Source of the DNA: Burkholderia arboris
Lineage (GTDB): Bacteria; Pseudomonadota; Gammaproteobacteria; Burkholderiales; Burkholderiaceae
Length of the DNA: 64,000 bases
NCBI RefSeq assembly: GCF_902499125.1
Contig: NZ_CABVPX010000022.1
Span: 1 to 64,000, forward strand
Reading direction: 5' to 3'
Positions 43,987 through 52,896 of the stretch are shown here, in pieces. How positions within the stretch are numbered: the first letter of the stretch is position 1; every line of letters begins with the position of its first letter. Position numbers and translations under genes: made by a program. Below the pieces are notes generated by a model. That model was not told the DNA's origin. It saw nothing but the letters and a program-made list of their open reading frames with translations, and searched no databases.

Positions 43987-45111
43987 TCAGATCGTGGACA
44001 GGCGGCTCGCCGCCTCGGCCGGCACGTCGGCGAGCTGGCGCCAGCACGCATCCTCGCCACGGTACTCGTGCACCTCGACACGCGCGTGCTGCGCGGACAA
44101 CGCGTCGACGTCGGTGTAAAACTGCCGGTACCACTCGCGCAACCGGTAGATGGGCCCGTCGCCTTCGCACAGCAGCGGATTGTCGACGCGCGTCTTGTGC
44201 TCCCAGATCGCGACATCCTCGCGGAATGCCGACTGCGCGGCCTGCACGTAACCGTCGACCATCGCGCGGCTCTGTTCGTCCGACAGCGCGGGATCCTTCC
44301 GGACCATCACGCCGAAGCGCAGCTCGAAGCGGTTCGTGTCGATCGGCACGTGGCTGTTGAGCAGGATCGAGCTGACCGGCGTGCCCTGCGCCTCGCCCGT
44401 CATCAGCGTCACGTGGTACGCGGGGCCGAAGTACGCGGAATCGGCCGTCAGCCGTCCGCTTCCGGCCAGCCGCGAGCTGGTGCCGCGCAGCTTCTGATAG
44501 GCCACCGGGCCCGCGAACGTATTGCAGAAGTAGTCGATCGGCGCGCCATGCACGGGGCCGAAGTGCACCATGTCCGACTGGTTGTCGATCAGTTCGCGGC
44601 AGTTCGTGTCGATCACCCACTTGACGATGGCCCAGTCGCTCCATGCATCGGAAAAACACGCGTCGATTCGCGGAATCGCAACCGACGGATCGGGTGCATT
44701 GCCTTCCGGATCGTTCCACACGAACAGCAGACGGTTCTGCTCCATCGCCGGCCACGACTTGATGCGCGCCTTCGGCGGAATGCGTGCCGAATACGGAATC
44801 GCCGCGCAGGTGCCGTCGCCGGCCCACGACCAGCCGTGAAACGGGCACACGAGCGTGTCGCCGTCGACCTGCCCGCGCCCGAGGTCGGCGCCCATGTGCG
44901 GGCAATAGCCGTCGAGGATGTGCAGCTGCCCGCCCTCGCCCTGGAACACCGCGACGCGCGTGCCGAAGATCGACAGGCCGTGCGCGCGGCCGTCGCGGTA
45001 GTCGTCGGCCAGCCCCAGGCAATGCCAGCCGCGTGCGTAGCGTGCGTCGATGGGGGCGGCGTGAATCCGGTGAATGGGGCGCTGGGTCGCCAGCACGGTG
45101 GTATCGGCCAT
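43987..45111 (-). CDS. Rieske non-haem iron oxygenase, KshA-like
   Basis: 374 residues, GGAGGAG before the start. Rieske cluster ligands C70-P-H72 and C89-P-F-H92-G-W; catalytic iron site N-x-x-D-M-V-H183-F-G-P-V-H188 preceded by N-C-R-E-L-I-D, strongly like 3-ketosteroid 9-alpha-hydroxylase oxygenases. It needs a reductase (KshB-like), which is not in the window. With the downstream KstD-like gene it suggests attack on a sterol or bile-acid-like compound, though other aromatic or terpenoid substrates are possible. Confidence 0.85.
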   Translation of the reverse strand: MADTTVLATQRPIHRIHAAPIDARYARGWHCLGLADDYRDGRAHGLSIFGTRVAVFQGEGGQLHILDGYCPHMGADLGRGQVDGDTLVCPFHGWSWAGDGTCAAIPYSARIPPKARIKSWPAMEQNRLLFVWNDPEGNAPDPSVAIPRIDACFSDAWSDWAIVKWVIDTNCRELIDNQSDMVHFGPVHGAPIDYFCNTFAGPVAYQKLRGTSSRLAGSGRLTADSAYFGPAYHVTLMTGEAQGTPVSSILLNSHVPIDTNRFELRFGVMVRKDPALSDEQSRAMVDGYVQAAQSAFREDVAIWEHKTRVDNPLLCEGDGPIYRLREWYRQFYTDVDALSAQHARVEVHEYRGEDACWRQLADVPAEAASRLSTI

Positions 45112-45208
45112 GGATCGTCTCCTCCAGTCAAAGATGGGCGCCGCCCGGCATCTGCATGACCGGCCCTTGCCCGCGAACGCGCCGGCCGGGATTCCAGCCG
45201 GAACGCTA

Positions 45209-45264
45209 TGTCACAAACATAAGTATTTGTGCCGCATAATGGCACAAAATTCATTTCTGTGACA
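45209..45264. promoter_or_regulatory. Concentric palindromes between the Rieske operon and the TetR gene
   Basis: Inner dyad TTTGTGCC-N7-GGCACAAA (45226-45248) lies almost exactly inside an outer dyad TGTCACA...TGTGACA (45209-45215 and 45258-45264); centres differ by half a base. It sits about 100 bases upstream of the Rieske gene and about 80 bases upstream of the regulator, as expected for a TetR operator controlling both. Confidence 0.6.
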
Positions 45265-45344
45265 ACGTGTGCGAAAATGCCGTTCCGACGGATTCGGTCG
45301 GTGGATCGGCACACGCCGCGCGGCATGCGGCATCGAGGAAAGGC

Positions 45345-45983
45345 ATGGATCGGCAACTGCGCTGGGGCGACGCCAGTAGGATGGACAGCGTCAATGACGG
45401 GCGAAACGCGATCCTGCGCGCGGCGCTCGACGCGATGATCGAACACGGGATCGACAGCCTGTCGATCGACGACGTCGCGCGGCGCGCCAATATTTCGCGG
45501 CGTACGCTGTACCGGTATTTCGGCACGAAGAAGGCGCTGATCCAGGGTGTGATCAGCGTCCAGAACGCCGAATTCTTCGACGAGATGCAGCGCGCGCTCA
45601 CCGGCTTCGAGCACGATTTCGATGCCTACTGCGAGGAGAGCGTGTGCTTCGCGGTGCGCTACCGCGATCGTCATCACGGCGGCTTTCACCACAACTACCT
45701 GGCCACGAGCCTGTCGACCGACGTGTTCGGCTTCATCGTCGAGAACATCGCGCCGATGTGGCAGCGCGTGCTGGACAAGCCTTACCGCGCGTACGTCGCG
45801 GTGCGCGGCGCGTCGGCGCCCGCGCTCGACGACATCATCGCGCTGGTCAGCCGCATCGGTCTCGCGTACTGCCTGGTTCCGGCGGACGAGCCCGCGATGC
45901 GCGCGCAGATGCGGATTCTGTGGCCGGCGCGCGCCGAACCGGCCGGCAAGCCGGTTGCGGCCAAAAGGAAGGCCGTGCAGTAA
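45345..45983 (+). CDS. TetR family transcriptional regulator
   Basis: 212 residues from MDRQLRWGDASRM; GAGGAAAGG precedes this ATG, which is why earlier in-frame codons are rejected. The N-terminal helix-turn-helix reads I-D-D-V-A-R-R-A-N-I-S-R-R-T-L-Y-R-Y-F-G-T-K, typical of TetR. The ligand-binding half is helical without a clear subfamily mark. Divergent from the KshA/KstD-like operon over a 233-base gap containing the concentric palindrome; probably its repressor, released by a pathway metabolite. Confidence 0.88.
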   Translation: MDRQLRWGDASRMDSVNDGRNAILRAALDAMIEHGIDSLSIDDVARRANISRRTLYRYFGTKKALIQGVISVQNAEFFDEMQRALTGFEHDFDAYCEESVCFAVRYRDRHHGGFHHNYLATSLSTDVFGFIVENIAPMWQRVLDKPYRAYVAVRGASAPALDDIIALVSRIGLAYCLVPADEPAMRAQMRILWPARAEPAGKPVAAKRKAVQ

Positions 45984-46020
45984 GCGATGCCGGACGCACG
46001 AGGCGTCCGAAATCCGGATA

Positions 46021-46749
46021 ATGTTTGCCCCGCCCATTCACATGACGATGGATCACCTCATGACCCACGGTGTCTCCGTGACCGGCCGCACGCTGGATCG
46101 CGCCGAATTGATGCAACTCGTCGAAGGCTCGCCGGCGCCCCTTCGCCTGGAGGACTGCGACCTCGAAGGAGCGGACCTGTCGCGCCTGGATTTGCGCGGC
46201 GCGCGCTTCGAGCGATGCGCGCTCGCGGAAGCGTCGTTCGTCGGCGCGACGCTCGCGCACACGTCGTGGATCCGCTGCCGGGCCCGTCAGGCCGATTTTG
46301 CGTCGTGCGACCTCGAGGACGCCGCGTTCCAGTCATGCGACCTCAACAATACGAGCTGGCGGCGCAGCAAGCTCGGCTCGGTCCGGTACACCGAATGCAG
46401 GCTGACCGGCGCCGATTTTGAGGAATCCAGATCGCTTGGCCTCGAATTCGCCAGCACGCTGCTGGTTGGCGCGAGCCTGCGGCGCTTTTCGTTCCGGAAG
46501 ACCCGGCTCGTGGCACTCGATTTCTCGGACGCCGACCTCGCCGGCGCGGACTTCCGCGACGCCGTGTTCGAAGGCGGCAGCCTGCGCAACGCTCATCTGA
46601 ACGATGCCCGGTTCGAGGGCGCCGACCTGCGCGACGTGGATCTGGGCGCCATGCCCAAGCTGCTCTCGTCAGGCGTGCTGCGCGGCGCGACCGTCTCCTA
46701 CGATCAGGCGGCCATGATGATCGAGAATTTCGGGATCCGGGTCGCGTAA
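46021..46749 (+). CDS. Pentapeptide-repeat protein
   Basis: 242 residues if translation starts at MFAPPIH; starts at 46042 or 46060 are also in frame and no ribosome site decides. From about residue 45 onward the pattern A(D/N)LxX recurs: L-E-G-A-D-L-S-R-L-D-L-R-G-A-R-F-E-R-C, A-F-Q-S-C-D-L-N-N-T-S-W, L-T-G-A-D-F-E-E-S and D-L-A-G-A-D-F-R-D-A-V-F. This builds a right-handed quadrilateral beta-helix. Some such proteins (Qnr, McbG, MfpA) mimic DNA and shield gyrase from poisons; the length and the Qnr-like S-L-G-L-E-F segment make that possible but not shown. It follows the TetR gene by 37 bases. Confidence 0.75.
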   Translation: MFAPPIHMTMDHLMTHGVSVTGRTLDRAELMQLVEGSPAPLRLEDCDLEGADLSRLDLRGARFERCALAEASFVGATLAHTSWIRCRARQADFASCDLEDAAFQSCDLNNTSWRRSKLGSVRYTECRLTGADFEESRSLGLEFASTLLVGASLRRFSFRKTRLVALDFSDADLAGADFRDAVFEGGSLRNAHLNDARFEGADLRDVDLGAMPKLLSSGVLRGATVSYDQAAMMIENFGIRVA

Positions 46750-47572
46750 GGGGCCGCCCCGCCTGAACGCGATTTCGCGGCGCGGGCCCCCGCGCCGTCT
46801 AATATTCTCATCACTTCGACCACATTTCGGCCGCCCTCCATGCGCTTGCGAGCGCAATACGCGACCGGCCCAACCACGTCGCCGGCCCGCGAATCCCTAG
46901 GGGAAAATCCGGAGACATCCTTACAGCGATTTGCCCGATGATTCACGAGAGCGTCATATTTCGGCGATTTCGCTGAATGCCAGGCTTTCAGTTCGTGTCG
47001 TGCAGCAGATGCCGCCATGCGGCAAACGCGACGATCGAAACTTGAAACGGCCGCCGTGGGCGAATCGCCGGGTGTTCAATACTTTCAACAACCCGGTCGA
47101 GAGTAATCGTGAGAATCCGTGGCCCGCTGGTGCGGTGGAGACGAGGCGATGCGCGCAATTGGCGCGCCGCGATCGCGTCCCCCGACGACCGTGACGGCTG
47201 GCGAAGTCCTCGCCTGCCGCTGTCGATCTACACCATCCTGTCCCGCCGTTCCGTTCGCCGTCACAACGCCGTCGCCGCCCGCGCGTCAGTCGCGATCCAT
47301 ACCGACGACGTGGCGTCGCTGCTGCCTTAGCGCTCCGCCCCTTTCCCCGTATCCGTTCGACCTGCGTACCGTGTCGCCTGACCGGCGACGGGACCGGCTC
47401 ACGTTGCGTTTGCACGCGAGCCATGCGCAATATCGCACGGACTCCTGATTTCATTGCGTCGCCCGTGCTCGTCGAGAGCACCGGTCACGCACGCCTGTTC
47501 CATCCGATGAACCGTCGCGCGCCACCCCGCCCATTGCGGCTCGGCGCGCGCACCGCCAGGGAAAACTTCGTC
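46750..47572. other. Intergenic region before the PotF-like gene
   Basis: 823 bases without a credible gene. It starts with a hairpin at 46779-46796 and includes an AT-richer stretch around 46920-47100. Open frames here have no codon bias or ribosome site, apart from the possible upstream in-frame codons of the PotF-like gene. Confidence 0.55.
46779..46796 (+). terminator. Hairpin downstream of the pentapeptide-repeat gene
   Basis: GGCGCGGG-CC-CCCGCGCC, 8-base perfect arms, 30 bases after the stop codon and followed by a T/A-rich stretch (GTCTAATATTCTC). Confidence 0.45.
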
Positions 47573-48679
47573 ATGCGAATCCGCACGCTTCGCCGCGCCA
47601 TTTCAGCCGCCGCCCTCCTGTCGATCGCCGTCGCCGGCACGACCGCCCACGCAGCCGGCGAGCTGAACATCTACAACTGGTCCGACTACATCGCGCCGGA
47701 CACGATCCCGAACTTCCAGAAGCAGACGGGCCTGCACGTCCGCTACGACAACTACGACAGCGACGACACGCTGCAGGCGAAGCTGCTGTCCGGGAATTCA
47801 GGCTACGACATCGTCGTGCCGACGTCGAACTACATGGCCAAGCAGATTCAGGCGAGCGTCTACCAGCCGCTCGACAAGTCGAAGCTGCCGAACCTGTCGA
47901 ACCTCGATCCGCTGCTGATGAAGATGGTCGCCGACGCCGATCCGGGTAACCAGTACGGCGTGCCGTGGGCCTACGGCACCGACGGCATCGGCTACAACGT
48001 GCAGGCCGTGAAGAAGGCGCTCGGCGACAAGGCGCCGGTCGACAGCTGGGCGCTGGTGTTCGATCCGGCCAACATGGCGAAGCTGAAGAGCTGCGGCGTG
48101 TCGTTCCTCGACCAGGCCGTCGACGTGTTCGCCGCCACGCTGCAATACATGGGCAAGGACCCGAACAGCACGAACCCGGCCGACTACCGTGCCGCGTACG
48201 AGGTGCTGAAGAAGGTGCGCCCGTACATCACGCAGTTCAATTCGTCGGGCTATATCAACGATCTCGCGAACAACGACCTGTGCGTGTCGTTCGGCTATTC
48301 CGGCGACGTCGGCATCGCGCATCGCCGCGCGGCCGAGGCGAAACGGCCGTACGAGATCCGCTTCGCGAACCCGAAGGAAGGCGGCCTGCTGTGGTTCGAC
48401 ATGATGGTGATCCCGAAGGACGCGCCGAACCGCGACGCCGCGCTGAAGTGGATCAACTACCTGCAGGACCCGAAGGTCAACGCGGGCATCACCAACGCGG
48501 TGTTCTATCCAACCGCGAACAAGGCCGCGCGCCAGTACGTGAAGCCGGCCATCGCGCGCGATCCGTCGGTGTATCCGGCCGACGAGATCTTGAGCAAGAT
48601 GACGCTGCTCAAGCCGATGCCGCCCGAGATCCGCCGGCTGCAGAACCGGCTGTGGGCGCAGCTGAAGACGGGGCGTTGA
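47573..48679 (+). CDS. Polyamine-type ABC substrate-binding protein (PotF/PotD-like)
   Basis: 368 residues from MRIRTLRRAISAA, with AGGGA 10-14 bases upstream; the frame is open further upstream but that part lacks codon bias. Signal peptide ends A-H-A-A-G near 28. The mature start E-L-N-I-Y-N-W-S-D-Y-I-A-P-D-T and the later segments Y-D-I-V-V-P-T-S-N-Y, V-P-W-A-Y-G-T-D-G-I-G-Y-N and G-Y-S-G-D-V are diagnostic of spermidine/putrescine-binding proteins. No permease or ATPase genes adjoin it, so it must work with a transporter encoded elsewhere or act as a sensor. Confidence 0.9.
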   Translation: MRIRTLRRAISAAALLSIAVAGTTAHAAGELNIYNWSDYIAPDTIPNFQKQTGLHVRYDNYDSDDTLQAKLLSGNSGYDIVVPTSNYMAKQIQASVYQPLDKSKLPNLSNLDPLLMKMVADADPGNQYGVPWAYGTDGIGYNVQAVKKALGDKAPVDSWALVFDPANMAKLKSCGVSFLDQAVDVFAATLQYMGKDPNSTNPADYRAAYEVLKKVRPYITQFNSSGYINDLANNDLCVSFGYSGDVGIAHRRAAEAKRPYEIRFANPKEGGLLWFDMMVIPKDAPNRDAALKWINYLQDPKVNAGITNAVFYPTANKAARQYVKPAIARDPSVYPADEILSKMTLLKPMPPEIRRLQNRLWAQLKTGR

Positions 48680-48704
48680 GCGGGGCGCCGCGCGACTGAA
48701 CCGT

Positions 48705-48729
48705 GCCTGCGGCGGCTCGCGCCGCAGGC
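48705..48729. terminator. Bidirectional hairpin between the PotF-like and LOG genes
   Basis: Perfect 10-base stem GCCTGCGGCG / CGCCGCAGGC with a 5-base loop, in the gap between two convergent genes. It can serve both transcripts; U-tracts are weak. Confidence 0.55.
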
Positions 48730-48766
48730 GCGCCCGCATCGGCAGCCGTCGAGTCGATCGCTCGAA

Positions 48767-49324
48767 CTATTGCGCGCTCCGTGCATGCGCCATCGCCAGC
48801 GCATCGTCGACGAACCGGATCACGTCGTCGAGCGACGACGTGCACGCGGCATCCGGCGCCAGCGACTCGAACGCACCGTCCGGCCCGAAGCAGACGAGCG
48901 GCTTGCGCCAGCGTTGCGCCAGAGAAATTTCCTGGGCCGTACCGTGCCCGCCCGGCAACGCGACGATCAGATCGCTGCTCAGCACGTTCACGTAGTTGCG
49001 GTTGATCGTGTGCGGATCGGCACCCGGTTCGCGGCGCGGCAGCGGCGTGAGGATCGGAATGTCGACGAACGGATGCGGATAACCGTCGAGCGGCACGAAG
49101 CCCGCGAGCGGATCGGCCTGCGTCGGCACGATGCCGATCGATCGGCCGGCCCGGCCGGGCACACTGGCGAACGCGCGCGCGACCGCCAGCATCACCCCCT
49201 GCCCGCCGCCCGTCAGCAGGTTGAACCCGGCCTGCGCGAGCCACGCGCCGAGCGGCTCCGCAAACGCGAGCCACGGTTCCTTGCCCGAGCCCATCACGCC
49301 GATCGTCTTGTTTTGCTGTTGCAT
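48767..49324 (-). CDS. LOG/TIGR00725-like Rossmann-fold protein
   Basis: 185 residues, CCGGAAA before the ATG. Rossmann-type start I-G-V-M-G-S-G near 8-14, L-L-T-G-G-G-Q-G-V-M near 36-45 and P-G-G-H-G-T-A-Q-E near 123-131, the last matching the P-G-G-x-G-T-x-x-E site of LOG-type nucleotide phosphoribohydrolases and of molybdenum-cofactor carrier-like proteins. Cleavage of a nucleoside monophosphate is possible. It lies 44 bases downstream of the MFS gene and may be cotranscribed with it. Confidence 0.8.
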   Translation of the reverse strand: MQQQNKTIGVMGSGKEPWLAFAEPLGAWLAQAGFNLLTGGGQGVMLAVARAFASVPGRAGRSIGIVPTQADPLAGFVPLDGYPHPFVDIPILTPLPRREPGADPHTINRNYVNVLSSDLIVALPGGHGTAQEISLAQRWRKPLVCFGPDGAFESLAPDAACTSSLDDVIRFVDDALAMAHARSAQ

Positions 49325-49368
49325 CGTGGTTTCCGGTGAAATCGTGGCGGCGCGCGGACGCACCGCGC

Positions 49369-50616
49369 TCATTCGAGCTCGACGCCCTTGAGTTCGGGAA
49401 TCAGGAACACCGTCGCGATCATGTCGAGCACGTAGAGGCCGGCGAGCAGCGCGATGGCCGTCTGGAACGAGTAGTGCGCGGCGAGCGCACCGACCGCGAC
49501 CGGGCCGAAGCCGCCGACCGCGCGGCCGATATTCCACAGCACGTTCTGCGCGGTGGCGCGTGCGGCCGTCGGATAGCCTTCCGACATCAGCGTCCCGTAA
49601 CCGCCGACCATCCCGTTGACGAACATGCCCATCAGCGCGCCGGCCCACAGCATCGCCGCCGGGTCCGACAGCCGCGCATACGCGATGACCGTCACGACCG
49701 ATCCGAGCTGGTACAGCAGGAACGTCGGCTTGCGCCCGATACGGTCGGCCAGTTGTCCGAATACCCAGACGCCGACCATCATCCCGACGACGGTCGCCGC
49801 CGTCCACAGCCCGGACTTCGTCAGCGAAAAGCCCATCTGCTTCGACAGGAAGGTCGGCAGCCAGATCATGATCCCGTAGTAGCCGAAGTTCTGGACCGAA
49901 CACAGGATCACGATGCCGAGACTCGTGCGCGCGGTGCGGCTATCGGCGACGAGCATGCGGAACGCGTTGGATGGCGGCTGCGTCGCACGCTGCACGAACG
50001 CTTCCGGCTCGTGGAGCTTGTTGCGCATCACCCATGCGAGCAGCGCGGGCAGCACGCCGACCACGAACATGCCGCGCCAGCCGATGTGAAGCAGCAGCAA
50101 CGGCGTCAGCAGCGCGGCCAGCAGCACGCCGACCTGCCAGCCGAGCGCGACGTAGCACGACACGCGGGCGCGCTTGCTGGCCGGCCACGCTTCCGCCGCG
50201 AGCGCCATGCCGATTCCGAACTCGCCGCCGAGGCCGATGCCCGCGATGGTGCGGTAGACGAGCAGATCCCAGAAGCCGCGCGCGAATGCACACAGGCCGG
50301 TGAAGATCGCGAACAGCAGGATCGTCCAGGTCAGCACGCGCACACGCCCGTAGCGGTCGCTCAGCGCACCGAACACGATGCCGCCCGCGACCGCGCCGAT
50401 CAGTGTCCACGTCACCAGCGCGCCGCCCTGCCCGGGCGTCAGCTGCAGCACCGCCGTGATCGCCGGCAGCATGAAGCCGAGGATCAGCAGGTCGAAGCCG
50501 TCCATCGCATAGCCGATCGCCGATCCGGCCAGCGCTTTCCACGCGTACGACCCGACCTGCTCCACGCGCGGGGCCGACGGGCCGCCGAGCGTCGAAGATT
50601 TCATGTTTGCTGCCAT
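49369..50616 (-). CDS. MFS transporter, aromatic acid:H+ symporter type
   Basis: 415 residues, CAGGA before the start. Twelve membrane helices. The first helix has G-Y-A-M-D-G-F-D-L-L-I-L-G-F, the D-G-[FY]-D motif of the AAHS group (PcaK, BenK), and the loop 2-3 motif G-A-L-S-D-R-Y-G-R-V-R. It likely imports an aromatic or related carboxylate. No aromatic-degradation enzyme adjoins it, so the substrate is open. Confidence 0.88.
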   Translation of the reverse strand: MAANMKSSTLGGPSAPRVEQVGSYAWKALAGSAIGYAMDGFDLLILGFMLPAITAVLQLTPGQGGALVTWTLIGAVAGGIVFGALSDRYGRVRVLTWTILLFAIFTGLCAFARGFWDLLVYRTIAGIGLGGEFGIGMALAAEAWPASKRARVSCYVALGWQVGVLLAALLTPLLLLHIGWRGMFVVGVLPALLAWVMRNKLHEPEAFVQRATQPPSNAFRMLVADSRTARTSLGIVILCSVQNFGYYGIMIWLPTFLSKQMGFSLTKSGLWTAATVVGMMVGVWVFGQLADRIGRKPTFLLYQLGSVVTVIAYARLSDPAAMLWAGALMGMFVNGMVGGYGTLMSEGYPTAARATAQNVLWNIGRAVGGFGPVAVGALAAHYSFQTAIALLAGLYVLDMIATVFLIPELKGVELE

Positions 50617-50890
50617 GGTGTCCTGCCACGAATGTCCGGCGACATTCTAAGGCCTGTGCCCACGCACGACGGGCGCGGGCGCGCGTCGGCCCCCGCTTGG
50701 CCGGCGGCAACCGGGAAACGGCGGGCGATGAACGGTCGGGGGAAAACGTCGATCCGGTGTCGGCGGCGAGGCCGGCGATGTCGCGGTCAGGCCGGACACC
50801 GGATGAAAAACAGCATGCTGGCGGGGAGTTGCCGGCCGGCCCGCCTGCGCGAACCGTACGGCGCCGCGCGGCCTGGCGGCGCGGCGGGCT

Positions 50891-51220
50891 TCAGCCCTGA
50901 TCGTCGCCGGGCCACCAGGCCTTGGCCTCGCGGTCGACGGCGAGCGTGTCGAGATCCTTGCCTTCGAGCCATTTCGGCCGCGGGCCGCGCCCCGACCATG
51001 AGCGGCCGGTCGTCGGATCGTAGTACTTCGCAGGCGCCTTGCGTTTTCGCTGGACGATGTAGCCGAGCGCGCTCAGCACTTCCTGCTGTGAAATTCCCAA
51101 AAGCTCGACCTGTTCCTTGAATGCCGCAAGCGCGGCCTGCTTCTCCTTCTGCTTCGCATCCGACAGCTTGATGTTCAGGTCCCGAAGTTGTGCTTCGAGT
51201 TCCTGCAGGGCCTGGGTCAT
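50891..51220 (-). CDS. H-NS family nucleoid-associated protein
   Basis: 109 residues from MTQALQELEAQLRDL; AGAGGA 7 bases upstream. N-terminal coiled coil (to about 60) for dimerisation and a C-terminal DNA-binding end K-Y-Y-D-P-T-T-G-R-S-W-S-G-R-G-P-R-P-K-W-L, containing the AT-hook-like R-G-x-x-P motif of H-NS/BpH3-type proteins. It silences AT-rich, often foreign, DNA. It lies 326 bases downstream of the reverse-transcriptase gene on the same strand. Confidence 0.92.
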   Translation of the reverse strand: MTQALQELEAQLRDLNIKLSDAKQKEKQAALAAFKEQVELLGISQQEVLSALGYIVQRKRKAPAKYYDPTTGRSWSGRGPRPKWLEGKDLDTLAVDREAKAWWPGDDQG

Positions 51221-51546
51221 GTATTCATCCTCTTTGGGCATGTTTTTGCAAAAAGCTCCGACGGCCGAACCTACCACGAAGTTCCGCCGATCGGGGCTGT
51301 CAAATAAGTGAATCGTTTGCCTGAGCCGGCATGGTTTGCGCGATGCGCACTAAACGACGTCGTGCGTCATTGACAGGCAGGACCAGGCCGGCAACGCCCG
51401 GCACGCCGCGTACGAATGCACGGAGCGAACGGCAGCGGCAAGTGATTCGCCGCACCATGGCACTGGCGCGGCATGGCGCGAATGATAGCAGTGCGGGGCG
51501 GCGCGTTGCAGAAGTCGCAGAACGCAGCCGGTGCGGATGCGATCGT
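51221..51546. other. Intergenic region between the reverse transcriptase and H-NS genes
   Basis: 326 bases, no gene seen. It includes the 12-base palindrome described separately and presumably the H-NS promoter. Confidence 0.5.
51243..51254. promoter_or_regulatory. AT-rich palindrome upstream of the H-NS gene
   Basis: TTTTTGCAAAAA, a perfect 12-base palindrome 22 bases upstream of the H-NS start. A short A-tract dyad is the kind of site H-NS itself prefers, so it may mediate autoregulation, or form a leader hairpin. Confidence 0.35.
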
Positions 51547-52896
51547 TCAGCGGTCCGCGCCGTGGGCATCCCACACGATCCGGTCGAACCGCGCGCGCAG
51601 CTTCGCGCCACGCGCCGCATTCAGCGCAGTGGCATGCGCGACGCGTCCGGCCAGATGCGCGCGGAAATCCGGATGCGCGTCACGATTCTGCGACGCCGGG
51701 CCGTGCCGGATGCAATTGGTCAGGATGGCCTTCAGGAGATCGAACTCGTCGCGCGCCAGGTTCGGATGACGATTGACGACCACGCCGGCCAGTTGCTGCC
51801 GCGACCCGCGCCGCATCACGCGCGTCTTGCGCAGTTGCAGCGCGAAGCCTTCTTCGAGCGCAATCGCGGCAACCCTCACCTGCAGCCGCTCGAGGTTGCG
51901 CGCGAGCGCATTGCCGCCGGAAAACGCGAGATCGTCCGCATAGCGCGTGTAGGTTGCGTCGAGCGCTCGCGCGAGCGCGGCGAGCCGCAGGTCGAGCCGG
52001 AACGCGCACAGGTTCGCGAGCGCCGGCGACGTCGGCGCACCCTGCGGCAGATGCCGTTCCCGATAGCGCTGGCGGCCGATCCAGTCGAACCGGTCGCGCA
52101 GGTCCGGCGCGAGCAGCCGCGCCGACGGCACGCGATTGGTGCACAGCCCGGTGAGCGTACGCGCGACTTCGGCCGGATACCCGAGCGTCACGAACAGCGC
52201 ATGCACGCGCGCGGCGCGCACCGACACGAAAAAATCCGCGAGATCGAAGCGCACGACGACATCGCGATCCGCATGCGGCGCCGCGAACGACACGATCCCG
52301 TGCCCCTTGCGAAAACCGTGTACCGCACCGTGCGGCGCAATGCGATCGAGCAGCCCGTGCAGGATGCAGCGCTGTGCTTCGCGCAACCGGCCCTTCGGGA
52401 TTTCGACGAGGCGGCACCCGCCGCTGCGCTTGTCGACCGCGACATACGTGTAGTGATGCAGCGGCGTGGCGCTGCTGCGCGCGTCGACGCGCCAGTGATC
52501 GGACAGCCAGTCGAGCGCCGGCGCGCTCACGCCGAGCCAGCCGGCGAGATCGCCGGGCGTCGCCCATTGCGGCACGTCGCAGCCGGCGAGCGGCGCCGGC
52601 AGCGGCTGCTGGGCGAGCGGCCGCCGCACGATACGGATCACCGTCGGCCGACGATCGCCATGCCAGGCGCGCACGAACGCTGGCGCATCGGCCAGGACCG
52701 CCGCAAGCGCGTCGATCTCGACGCCGGCCCAGCTCGCACCGAAGCGCGCGAGCGCGGCATCCGCGCACTCCTGGACCCACGGCTGCGCGTCGCCGAGGAC
52801 GGCCGTCATCCGCGCGATGACGCTGCCGCGCTCGGGCGAACCGGCGAGCATCGCCTCGGCAATCGTACGGGTGGTGTCGCGCAGGGATGAGTGCAT
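51547..52896 (-). CDS. Retron-like reverse transcriptase with N-terminal extension
   Basis: 449 residues from MHSSLRDTTR. The frame is open back to 53109, but that segment has weaker codon bias and overlaps a promoter; an ATG at 52986 (M-R-R-K-C-P-S-C) is a possible longer start. Reverse-transcriptase motifs in order: R-L-V-E-I-P-K near 165, V-V-V-R-F-D-L-A-D-F-F (catalytic Asp about 217), L-P-Q-G-A-P-T-S-P-A-L-A-N near 283-295, Y319-A-D-D322, the K-T-R-V-M region, and L-A-G-V-V-V-N. A-A-P-H before motif A and L-A-G-V-V-V-N correspond to the retron region X (N-A-x-x-H) and region Y (V-T-G). The first 150 residues are an unrecognised helical extension. It should reverse-transcribe an RNA; the upstream leader is the candidate template. 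Strong G/C third positions argue against recent acquisition. Confidence 0.8.
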   Translation of the reverse strand: MHSSLRDTTRTIAEAMLAGSPERGSVIARMTAVLGDAQPWVQECADAALARFGASWAGVEIDALAAVLADAPAFVRAWHGDRRPTVIRIVRRPLAQQPLPAPLAGCDVPQWATPGDLAGWLGVSAPALDWLSDHWRVDARSSATPLHHYTYVAVDKRSGGCRLVEIPKGRLREAQRCILHGLLDRIAPHGAVHGFRKGHGIVSFAAPHADRDVVVRFDLADFFVSVRAARVHALFVTLGYPAEVARTLTGLCTNRVPSARLLAPDLRDRFDWIGRQRYRERHLPQGAPTSPALANLCAFRLDLRLAALARALDATYTRYADDLAFSGGNALARNLERLQVRVAAIALEEGFALQLRKTRVMRRGSRQQLAGVVVNRHPNLARDEFDLLKAILTNCIRHGPASQNRDAHPDFRAHLAGRVAHATALNAARGAKLRARFDRIVWDAHGADR

